DNA from: Dehalococcoidia bacterium
Lineage (GTDB): Bacteria; Chloroflexota; Dehalococcoidia; Dehalococcoidales; RBG-16-60-22
Direction: 5' to 3'
DNA length: 7,294 nt
Assembly: GCA_013202615.1 (NCBI GenBank)
Contig: JABMRL010000096.1
Location: forward strand, 1-7,294
The position numbers and the translations under genes are program-made. Shown in pieces: positions 1 through 7,254 of the stretch (positions are counted from its first letter, which is position 1; each line of letters begins with the position of its first letter). The notes under the pieces were generated by a model. It did no database searches. It was not told where the DNA came from and was given only the letters and a program-made list of their open reading frames with translations.

Positions 1-1
1 A

Positions 2-73
2 CCGGATAACTCGATTGTTCCCGCCCGTAATCCGGCGGATGCGGTAAACAAAGCGCTTGGCTCAATTTGCTAA
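2..73 (+). CDS. C-terminal end of an unidentified protein (partial)
   Basis: An open frame enters from the left edge and gives 23 residues ending ARNPADAVNKALGSIC before a TAA at 71-73. The other two plus-strand frames are less convincing: one has a stop within the first nine bases. The ending AVNKALG looks like a terminal amphipathic helix, as in many soluble enzymes, but I do not recognise the family from so short a piece. The next gene starts 35 bases downstream on the same strand with a strong ribosome-binding site and no intervening hairpin, so this gene probably belongs to the same transcription unit as the 103-residue gene, eno and gap. The reading frame is supported mainly by protein-like composition and orientation. 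Confidence 0.5.
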   Translation, partial: PDNSIVPARNPADAVNKALGSIC

Positions 74-108
74 ATAGCCATTAAAAGAGACAGGGGGGAG
101 GTCTGACA

Positions 109-1744
<1,636 letters not shown>

Positions 1745-1767
1745 ACTAACAAGGCAGGAAAGACAAG

Positions 1768-2781
1768 ATGACAATCAGAGTCGGAATCAATGGTTTCGGT
1801 CGCATCGGCCGGCTAACCCTGCGCACCATCAACCAGTATCATAAAGGTGAACTGGAAATTGCGGCCATTAACGACCTCACCGATACGGCTACCAACGCCC
1901 ACCTGTTGAAATGGGACAGCACCTACGGACCCTATCCGGGCAGCGTGGCTGCCAGCGATGACGCCATCACCGTAGATGGCCACAAAGTGAAGGTTTTCTC
2001 GGAAAGAGACCCCGCCAGTATACCCTGGCGCGACTGCGGGGTTGACATCATCATCGAGTCTACCGGGCTCTTTACGGACGCCGCCAAAGCCTCTGCCCAT
2101 CTTAAGGGCGGCGCTAAAAAAGTGCTCATCTCCGCACCGGCCAAGGGTGAGGATGTTACCGTCGTCCTCGGCGTCAACGAGGCAAAGTATGACCCGAAGA
2201 AACACTCCGTCATCTCCAACGCCTCCTGCACCACCAACGGCATCGCCCCGGTAGTCAAAGTACTCCACGATAGCTTCGGCGTGGACAAAGGACTTATGAC
2301 CACAATTCACGCCTACACCAATGACCAGAAAATCCAGGACATGGTGCACGATGACCTGCGCCGGGCACGCGCCGCTGCAGTGAACATCATCCCCACCACC
2401 ACCGGTGCCGCCCATGCCGTTACCCTGGTCATCCCTGACCTTGAGGGCAGGCTGCACGGCATGGCCTTTCGCGTCCCGGTAGTCACCGTCTCGGTCATCG
2501 ATTTTGTCGCCGAGCTAAAGCAGGAGATAACTGTCGAGCAGGTCAATAAGGCGTTCAAATCAGCCGCCGAGGGTCCTCTCGCCGGCATTATGGAATACTG
2601 TGAGGAGCCACTGGTCAGCATGGACTTCAAGGGCAACCCGGCCAGCACCATCGTTGATGCCTTGAGCACCATGGTCATCGGCGGCAATATGGTCAAGGTC
2701 CTTGCCTGGTACGACAACGAGTGGGGCTACAGCTGCCGCCTGGCTGACCTCACTGCCTTTATCGCGGGCAAGGGACTATAA
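1768..2781 (+). CDS. gap: Glyceraldehyde-3-phosphate dehydrogenase, type I
   Basis: Catalyses phosphorylating oxidation of glyceraldehyde-3-phosphate to 1,3-bisphosphoglycerate, in the cytosol. The 337-residue length is typical. The NAD-binding Rossmann motif GINGFGRIGR is at residues 6-15. Asn35-Asp36 at the end of the second strand indicates NAD rather than NADP preference. The active-site motif SNASCTTN carries nucleophile Cys154, and His181 (HAYTNDQ) is the partner base. The DLRRARAAA and IPTTTGAA blocks (196-214) and Arg235 form the phosphate sites. The C-terminal WYDNEWGYSCR (314-324) is complete. This is the bacterial/eukaryotic type, not the archaeal type II enzyme, and so argues for a bacterial host. 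The start has AGGAA (1756-1760) seven bases upstream. The gene lies 40 bases after eno on the same strand, and together they cover non-adjacent steps of lower glycolysis. One mild oddity is TGAAHAV where TGAAKAV is usual. Confidence 0.98.
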   Translation: MTIRVGINGFGRIGRLTLRTINQYHKGELEIAAINDLTDTATNAHLLKWDSTYGPYPGSVAASDDAITVDGHKVKVFSERDPASIPWRDCGVDIIIESTGLFTDAAKASAHLKGGAKKVLISAPAKGEDVTVVLGVNEAKYDPKKHSVISNASCTTNGIAPVVKVLHDSFGVDKGLMTTIHAYTNDQKIQDMVHDDLRRARAAAVNIIPTTTGAAHAVTLVIPDLEGRLHGMAFRVPVVTVSVIDFVAELKQEITVEQVNKAFKSAAEGPLAGIMEYCEEPLVSMDFKGNPASTIVDALSTMVIGGNMVKVLAWYDNEWGYSCRLADLTAFIAGKGL

Positions 2782-2834
2782 TAAAACGAGCCAAAAACAT
2801 AAAAATATACTGATTGTCGGTATTGCGAAAAAGA

Positions 2835-2942
2835 ATGAACCGTTACCGTCTCTTTAAACAGAGAAGAGAGTTACTTTCAGGGGAGGACTTTTTTCTACCC
2901 TGTAAATGCCCCGATTGCTTACTCAGTCTGCCTCAATCGTAA
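2835..2942 (+). CDS. Doubtful 35-residue ORF with a CxCxxC motif
   Basis: An ATG at 2835 opens a 35-codon frame ending in TAA at 2940. The product begins MNRYRLFKQRREL, which is basic, and carries FFLPCKCPDCLL, a CxCxxC cluster of the kind seen in metal-binding small proteins. There is only a weak purine run before the ATG and no obvious promoter. The frame sits in the leader region between gap and the promoter of the tubulin-like gene. It is equally likely to be chance, and I list it only because the Cys cluster stands out. Confidence 0.15.
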   Translation: MNRYRLFKQRRELLSGEDFFLPCKCPDCLLSLPQS

Positions 2943-2961
2943 ATTTCAGAGAAAACCTGCA

Positions 2962-2991
2962 TTGACATTGCGTGGAAATAATGCCTACAAT
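2962..2991 (+). promoter_or_regulatory. Sigma-70-type promoter of the tubulin-like gene
   Basis: A perfect -35 hexamer TTGACA (2962-2967) is followed after 18 bases by TACAAT (2986-2991), a five-of-six match to the -10 consensus. Transcription would start near 2998, giving a leader of about 20 bases before the ATG at 3020. The gene is thus expressed separately from the eno-gap unit. The boxes and the bases flanking them closely match those of the promoter at 7225-7254. Confidence 0.75.
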
Positions 2992-3019
2992 AACACAAAT
3001 TAAAATAACAAGGTAAATA

Positions 3020-4195
3020 ATGAAATTAATTGTAGTTGGTTTTGGACAGTGCGGTGGCCGGATTGCCGATGAATTTGTCCGATTAAACCGTAGAGCACAC
3101 GTTCAACGTGGTATCGATATCATCGCCAACGCTTCTGCGGTCAATACTGATGTTGCCGACCTCAGTGGCCTGACCGGAATCAAGCCGGATTACCAGCATC
3201 GCATTCTCATTGGTGGCCGAAAGACGGGCGGACATGGCGTAGGTAAAATTAATGAACTGGGTGCCGAGATCGCCAGAGAAGACGGCGATAAGATAATTGA
3301 AACGATAAGAGCCGGCAAGCGTTTCGTTGAAGCAGATGCCTTTCTGCTAATCGCGGGCGCGGCCGGGGGTACCGGGTCCGGCGCACTTCCCGTTATCACT
3401 CAGCTTATAAAAGAGCGCTACGTGGATAAACCGGTGTACAATCTCGTAGTACTACCTTTCGAGCATGAGGAGTCCACCGAGGAAAGGACCATATACAATG
3501 CCGCCACATGTCTGAAATCAGCCTATCTGGTTGCTGATGCGGTATTCCTGGTTGATAACCAGAGATACGTGATGAAAGACGCGTCGCTTAGAAGCAATTT
3601 GTCCAAAATTAACACCCTGATTACGGAACCATTTTACAATTTGCTCTGCGCCGGTGAAGAAAAAAAACACCAATACATCGGGGCGAAGATACTTGATGCC
3701 GGCGACATTATACAGACGCTGACCGGATGGACCGCAATTGGTTACGGCCGGTCAGAAATCTCGCTGGGCAAGAAACTCCTGGCCCGGACACGCGATTTCA
3801 GGAACAAGGCCGCTGAAGCCCAGAAAGGAACCCAGGCCATGGACCAGGCAGTCACCGGTCTTTCCCTCAAGGTCAATCCCATAGATTCAAAGAGAGCCCT
3901 TTACCTTGTTTCCGCTCCACCCAAGGAAATGAATGTTGACCTTATCAAGGAACTCGGTACGTACCTCAAGAGCCTTACCCCTGAGGCAGTTATCAGAAGC
4001 GGTGATTATCCGAGAGAAAAAAGGGTGCTCGATATCACCGTCATCCTGTCGGAACTCAGCGATGTGGAAAAGGTGAGGAACTACTTCACCAAGACCCTCA
4101 GCCTCATCACCGCATTGAAAAAGAGACAGGAAGGAATCGAGGACAAGTACCGGGGAATAGAAGTCACCCTCAAAGATATCCCGTCTCTAATCTAA
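3020..4195 (+). CDS. Tubulin/FtsZ-superfamily GTPase, CetZ-like
   Basis: A 391-residue soluble protein with the full tubulin-type nucleotide site: T1 loop GFGQCGGR (7-14, closer to tubulin/CetZ GQCG than to FtsZ GGGGNN), VNTD (41-44), signature T4 loop AGAAGGTGSG (112-121), LPFEHE (145-150), DNQR (179-182), and a T7-like LDAGD (225-229) where Asp226 and Asp229 align with the two catalytic Asp of FtsZ NxDFAD. The C-terminal domain ends in a SGDYP...LDITVILSEL block (327-346) reminiscent of CetZ proteins. There is no Pro-rich linker or FtsZ C-terminal peptide, so binding to FtsA/ZipA-type partners is unlikely. Family knowledge predicts GTP-dependent filament formation; in archaea CetZ shapes cells and in bacteria FtsZ divides them, but the role here is unknown. 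AAGGT (3010-3014) precedes the ATG. The gene has its own promoter and converges on the coiled-coil operon, leaving 72 bases with no clear terminator hairpin. Confidence 0.9.
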   Translation: MKLIVVGFGQCGGRIADEFVRLNRRAHVQRGIDIIANASAVNTDVADLSGLTGIKPDYQHRILIGGRKTGGHGVGKINELGAEIAREDGDKIIETIRAGKRFVEADAFLLIAGAAGGTGSGALPVITQLIKERYVDKPVYNLVVLPFEHEESTEERTIYNAATCLKSAYLVADAVFLVDNQRYVMKDASLRSNLSKINTLITEPFYNLLCAGEEKKHQYIGAKILDAGDIIQTLTGWTAIGYGRSEISLGKKLLARTRDFRNKAAEAQKGTQAMDQAVTGLSLKVNPIDSKRALYLVSAPPKEMNVDLIKELGTYLKSLTPEAVIRSGDYPREKRVLDITVILSELSDVEKVRNYFTKTLSLITALKKRQEGIEDKYRGIEVTLKDIPSLI

Positions 4196-4267
4196 CTAAA
4201 ACACTACCAATCACACACAAGTGTATCAGCCAGGCCAAGAGGTACTCAGATTGCTATATCGTCGTAC

Positions 4268-4798
4268 TTATCGTGATAACTTGGCATATATATTCCAGGC
4301 CTGATCCACAGTTTCGTCACGGAGCTGCCAAGCCTGTGCAAGTGCCTCTTCTCTCTTTTTCGAGGCCTCTTCTACCCGTGCCTCGCATTCCTTATCCATC
4401 TGGTCTTTCGCCTTCTTGTACGCCCTCTCTGCCTGAGATATCGCATCATCACGCGCTTTAGCTACGGCCGCCACCGCCTCGTCACGTGCTCGCATTGTCT
4501 CTTTAATAGCCTCGTTGCAGGCTTTCTCCGCCTGTTGCTCAGCACGTTTGTAGGCTCTGGCAATTTGTTGTTCATTGGTCCTGTAGGCACTGGCTACCTG
4601 CCGCTGCGCGTCCATAAAAGCGGCGTAAGCCTTCTCGGCCTGTCCCAGCACCTCTTCAAGTGGCCTTGCCGGTTGTTCTTGTTCTTCTACTTCTGCACTC
4701 ATCTGCTCAACTTCTTCAGGAACGGCTTCAGCCGTTTCCTCGACTACTTCTTCGGTTTCCTCATCGACCTTCTTGGCCTGTTCTTTTGGGTTCGCCAT
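4268..4798 (-). CDS. Acidic-headed hendecad-repeat helical protein, 176 residues
   Basis: I do not recognise a named family. Residues 12-42 are very acidic (DEETEEVVEETAEAVPEE and following), probably disordered. Residues 54-174 are eleven exact, ungapped 11-residue repeats, for example EQQIARAYKRA, VAAVAKARDDA and ISQAERAYKKA, ending two residues before the stop. Hydrophobic residues fall at repeat positions 4, 7, 8 and 11, the a-d-e-h core of a hendecad coiled coil, which is straight or slightly right-handed. There is no signal peptide or membrane segment, so the protein is expected in the cytosol, as an oligomeric rod or as an 11-mer amphipathic helix lying on membrane (as in alpha-synuclein or apolipoproteins). 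Two Cys, at residues 94 and 138, occupy the same repeat position. AGGAGGT fixes the start. It is the second gene of an operon, 58 bases after the 723-residue gene, and faces the tubulin-like gene. Function unknown. Confidence 0.9.
   Translation of the reverse strand: MANPKEQAKKVDEETEEVVEETAEAVPEEVEQMSAEVEEQEQPARPLEEVLGQAEKAYAAFMDAQRQVASAYRTNEQQIARAYKRAEQQAEKACNEAIKETMRARDEAVAAVAKARDDAISQAERAYKKAKDQMDKECEARVEEASKKREEALAQAWQLRDETVDQAWNIYAKLSR
4277..4639 (-). repeat. Eleven 33-bp coding repeats (hendecads)
   Basis: Residues 54-174 of the 176-residue protein divide without gaps into eleven units of 11 residues. Position 3 is Gln in seven units, and positions 4, 7, 8 and 11 are mostly Ala or other core residues. 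A 44-residue super-repeat is overlaid (4310-4573): position 8 of units 3 to 11 reads Y, C, R, R, Y, C, R, R, Y. The repeats are divergent at DNA level, so this is an old protein repeat rather than a recent tandem duplication. Confidence 0.85.
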
Positions 4799-4803
4799 CG
4801 AGT

Positions 4804-4810
4804 ACCTCCT
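4804..4810 (-). promoter_or_regulatory. Strong ribosome-binding site of the 176-residue gene
   Basis: On the minus strand AGGAGGT lies five bases before the ATG (4798-4796), near-perfect complementarity to the 16S rRNA tail. It fixes the start and suggests that the downstream cistron is translated more strongly than the upstream 723-residue cistron, which has only a short AGGA close to its ATG. Confidence 0.8.
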
Positions 4811-4856
4811 GCATTGATATTACTGATACACGGATATGTGATTGGTTTCTGCTGAT

Positions 4857-7028
4857 TTATTTTTCGGCTTCTTCATCCTCCCCCATAATACCATTTTCAC
4901 TGTCCTGTTCGTTTTTCTTGGTTTCATACATCCGGGCCAGAAAGTTCAAACGGGCCTCTATTTTTTCCTTCTTTTTACCGGCTCCCGCCTTTGGTTTACC
5001 CTTGACATTGGATTCTTTAGCCTTGCCAATCGCCTGGGCAAAGGCCTTGAGCGTTGCCTCGGCTGTCTCTTCATCAGTTTCGGCCGCCACCTCAGCAATC
5101 CCATCTTCTTCACGGGATTCTACCGTTTCTCCGATTGCTGTTTCAAAAGCTTTGAGCGACGTCTCTGCTGCCTCCGCCGCCTCCTTGCCAGCTTCCTCAA
5201 CGCGAAGTATGGTCTGCTCAAAAGCCTTTATCGCCGTTTCTGCTGCCTTTTTGGCAACCCGTGTTGTTTCCGCAGTTGCTTCTCTGGCCGCATATACCGT
5301 GGCCTCAGTAGCTTCTTTAGCTGCTTTCGCTGATTCTGCAGTGGTCTCCTTTGTCTCCTGGCCTATTGCCTCAGCTCGACTTATCGCGTCTTCAAAAGCT
5401 TTTACCGAAGTTTCGGCCGCTTCTCTGGCGGCTCTGGTAGCCAATTTGGTAGCTTCTTTAACCGCTTTCACTGATTCATCAGCCGTATCTTTGGTTTCCT
5501 TGCCTATCGCCTCCGCCCGGCTTACCGCCTCCTGAGAGGCTTTGGTCGCCACCTCCGCCGCCTCCTGGGCAATGCGCATCGCTTCACCAATCGCTTCCTG
5601 AGCCGCTTGCGCAGCCGCTTCGTTAGCCTCCCTAGCCTCCCGCCCGATTTCCTCGGCCCGATTTACCGCCTCCTGCGATGTAGTGGTTGATGCCTCAGCA
5701 ACTTCCTGAGCAGCTTTAATCGCCGCCTCAGCAGCTTCCCGGCTTGCATTAGCCGAAACATCGGCAGTATCTTTGGCTTCCTGGCTAACCTGTTCTATCT
5801 GGCTAATCGCCTCCTCTGAAGCTCTGGCCGATATCTCAGTCTTCTCCTGCGTAGTGCTGACCGCTTCTCCGGTCTTCTCCAGTGTTTCCTTGCTCATCAC
5901 CTCAACACGGTCAAGCGCTTTCTGAAAGGTGCTAACCAGTTCGCCGTGCGCTGCTTTTATCTCATTTCTGATTTCTTCCACCCGACCGGTTGCTTCTTGA
6001 GACTCTCTGGATGATGCTTCGGCCGCTTCCCTGGAAGCGACGATGGCAGTATCTACAACCGCTCTGGTAGCCCTGGTAGCCGCCTCTATTGAGGCCCTGG
6101 TCTCCTTGTTTATTACCTCGGCCCTGGCTATTGCTTCCTGTGAAGCCCGGCCGGAATTATCCGCTGCCAGCTTCATATCTTTGCTTATTGCCTCAGCACG
6201 GATGATTGCTTCCTGCGAACTCCTCAATGACGTCTCGGCGAGCCCTTTGGCATCGGTGCTTATTTTCTCTGCCCTGAGTGCCACTTCCTGAGCTGTTTTC
6301 GATGCCGCCTCAGCCGTTTCCCTGGTCACCCGGCTGACTCTTTCTGCCTTGGTAGCAGCATCTCTGGCTTCCTTTATCGCTGCCTCGGCGGCTTCTCTGG
6401 CATCACGACTGGCTTTATCTGCCCTGCTGTTAGCCTCCTTAGCAACCCTGATGGATTCCCCGGCCGCTTCCTTGGCAATCCGACCTGCTTCTTCCGCTTT
6501 ATCAATTTCTTCTTTGGCTGCCCTGGCTGCAGACTCGGAGACTTGTTTGGCCTCGCTGCTTATTTCGCTGACCCGACTCAACCCCTCTTCCGAAGAAACG
6601 TATGCCGCCTCCGCTGCCTCCATAGCCTCCTTGCTTATCTCTTCGGCACGATTAATGGCCTCCTGAAAACGCTTGGTGATTGCCTTGGCTGCCTCCTTCG
6701 GGGTACGGGCAGTTTCCTCAGCTCGTTTTATCGCCTCTTCAGTTGCTTTAATAGCAGTTTCCGCGCTTTCCATGACCTCACGGCTTACCTCTTCCGCGCG
6801 CCGTATCGCCTCCTTAACTGCCTTGGCAGATACCTCAGCAATTTCCTTCGCCTCCAGGCTGATCTGTTCCGCGCGCTCAATTGCTTCCTGGGCGGCTTTG
6901 GTAGTCGCCTCTGCCGCTCCCATCGCCGCGCGACTTAGCTGCCCCGCCCGGTCAACAGCCTTCTCTAAGGCGCCAATATCATGCCCTGCGCTCTCTAGTA
7001 TTTCGCCTGGTGGTGCCTCTCTTGCCAT
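4857..7028 (-). CDS. Giant Ala/Glu-rich 25-residue-repeat coiled-coil protein, 723 residues
   Basis: Not a recognised named family. After a 23-residue head, residues 24-630 are an almost continuous helix built from a 25-residue unit with the pattern AI-x-RAEEIS-(K/R)-EA-(K/M)-EAAE, then a variable stretch ending QE or KE. There are nineteen 25-residue copies, four 22-residue ones, and single 11- and 33-residue units. Only one Pro (residue 110) interrupts this, and I see no Cys or Trp. The tail has a charged spacer (about 631-665), a Lys-rich NVKGKPKAGAGKKKEK (674-689), an amphipathic IEARLNFLARMYETKK (690-705) and an acidic end. No signal peptide or membrane helix is present, so a cytosolic location is expected. 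The 25-mer reads as two heptads plus a hendecad, suggesting a long, nearly straight coiled coil; LEA-like or apolipoprotein-like amphipathic helices are alternatives. AGGA (7032-7035) sits close to the ATG. First gene of an operon with the 176-residue gene. Confidence 0.9.
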   Translation of the reverse strand: MAREAPPGEILESAGHDIGALEKAVDRAGQLSRAAMGAAEATTKAAQEAIERAEQISLEAKEIAEVSAKAVKEAIRRAEEVSREVMESAETAIKATEEAIKRAEETARTPKEAAKAITKRFQEAINRAEEISKEAMEAAEAAYVSSEEGLSRVSEISSEAKQVSESAARAAKEEIDKAEEAGRIAKEAAGESIRVAKEANSRADKASRDAREAAEAAIKEARDAATKAERVSRVTRETAEAASKTAQEVALRAEKISTDAKGLAETSLRSSQEAIIRAEAISKDMKLAADNSGRASQEAIARAEVINKETRASIEAATRATRAVVDTAIVASREAAEASSRESQEATGRVEEIRNEIKAAHGELVSTFQKALDRVEVMSKETLEKTGEAVSTTQEKTEISARASEEAISQIEQVSQEAKDTADVSANASREAAEAAIKAAQEVAEASTTTSQEAVNRAEEIGREAREANEAAAQAAQEAIGEAMRIAQEAAEVATKASQEAVSRAEAIGKETKDTADESVKAVKEATKLATRAAREAAETSVKAFEDAISRAEAIGQETKETTAESAKAAKEATEATVYAAREATAETTRVAKKAAETAIKAFEQTILRVEEAGKEAAEAAETSLKAFETAIGETVESREEDGIAEVAAETDEETAEATLKAFAQAIGKAKESNVKGKPKAGAGKKKEKIEARLNFLARMYETKKNEQDSENGIMGEDEEAEK
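5139..5810 (-). repeat. Alternating 25/22-residue repeat block (higher-order 47-residue period)
   Basis: Residues 407-630 run 25, 22, 25, 22, 25, 22, 25, 33, 25. Each 25-residue unit has the AI-x-RAE-x-IG type start (AVNRAEEIGRE, AVSRAEAIGKE, AISRAEAIGQE). Each short unit is two or three hendecads (AAEAAIKAAQE plus VAEASTTTSQE; ATKLATRAARE plus AAETSVKAFED). The repeating block is therefore about 47 residues or 141 bp, distinct from the uniform 75-bp array further upstream in the gene. KAFE recurs at the ends of several late units. Confidence 0.8.
6060..6959 (-). repeat. Twelve tandem 75-bp coding repeats (25-residue units)
   Basis: Residues 24-323 of the 723-residue protein divide exactly into twelve ungapped 25-residue units. 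Examples of unit starts are AVDRAGQLSR, AIERAEQISL, AIRRAEEVSR, AINRAEEISK, AIIRAEAISK and AIARAEVINK. Ala or Val at position 5, a small or hydrophobic residue at 8, 12 and 16, and Glu at 25 are the most regular features. No insertion or deletion breaks the 300-residue run, implying strong selection on helical phase. Confidence 0.85.
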
Positions 7029-7055
7029 TAGTCCTACGCCCGATTGTTTTACCCA

Positions 7056-7084
7056 ATTCTAATATAGGTAATCTCTTTTTTCAA
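7056..7084 (-). promoter_or_regulatory. Promoter of the coiled-coil operon (minus strand)
   Basis: Read on the minus strand, TTGAAA (7084-7079) is followed after 17 bases by TAGAAT (7061-7056), each a five-of-six match to sigma-70 consensus. Transcription would begin near 7049, about 20 bases before the ATG at 7028. T-tracts on the plus strand (A-tracts on this strand) overlap and flank the -35 box and could act as an UP element. No other promoter is evident before the 176-residue gene, supporting a two-gene transcript. Confidence 0.6.
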
Positions 7085-7224
7085 TGTTTTTTTTTGTAAA
7101 TATGTAAGCCTTCTTGATAAAAAAGCTCATTCTCACGTCCAATTCACTTTTTTTTCGTCAACCATTACATTATTCCCAGGTACTTTATTACCAGAAATAT
7201 ACAAGACGTTTGGAGAGCAATTGA

Positions 7225-7254
7225 TTGACATTATACTATAAGTGTGCTTAAAAT
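7225..7254 (+). promoter_or_regulatory. Promoter of the gene at the right edge
   Basis: A perfect TTGACA (7225-7230) is followed after 18 bases by TAAAAT (7249-7254), five of six to consensus. The spacer contains a short palindrome, TTATA-C-TATAA (7231-7241), which might be an operator or chance. The boxes, spacer length and the bases after the hexamers match the promoter at 2962-2991. Confidence 0.7.

Noticed and set aside
1813..2457. Minus-strand ORF of 214 residues inside gap, and similar ones inside eno
   Set aside because: They lie wholly antisense to two highly conserved enzymes, and their sequence shows no recognisable motif. They are typical shadow frames of GC-rich third positions.
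2849..2869. Possible terminator or hairpin after gap (TCTCTT and AAGAGA, 9-base loop)
   Set aside because: The stem is only six base pairs, has no following T-run, and lies about 70 bases past the stop. The nearby CAGGG/CCCTG pair (2878-2902) has a 15-base loop and its T-run is inside the loop, so neither looks like an intrinsic terminator.
3020..4195. Annotation as canonical cell-division FtsZ
   Set aside because: The T1 loop is GQCGGR rather than GGGGNN-like, the T7 Asn is missing, and the C-terminal linker and conserved peptide are absent. Superfamily membership is firm, but the division role is not supported.
4196..4279. Bidirectional terminator between the converging genes
   Set aside because: Only ACAC-AA-GTGT (4215-4224) and TTATC-GT-GATAA (4268-4279, inside the minus gene end) are visible. 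Their loops are two bases, too small to form as written, and no T-tract follows. Termination there must use something not evident in the sequence.
4660..5535. Long plus-strand ORF of 291 residues, and others at 4842-5333, 6043-6291, 6349-6666, 6543-6938 and 6673-7062
   Set aside because: These are antisense shadows of the repeat genes. Ala/Glu/Lys-rich codons on the minus strand leave few stops on the plus strand. The translations are low-complexity Ser/Ala/Leu-rich, lack good ribosome-binding sites and overlap one another.
4277..6959. CRISPR array or satellite-type DNA repeat
   Set aside because: The regular 33-, 66- and 75-bp periods are protein repeats in open frames. The DNA units are divergent, and there are no identical repeats separated by unique spacers.
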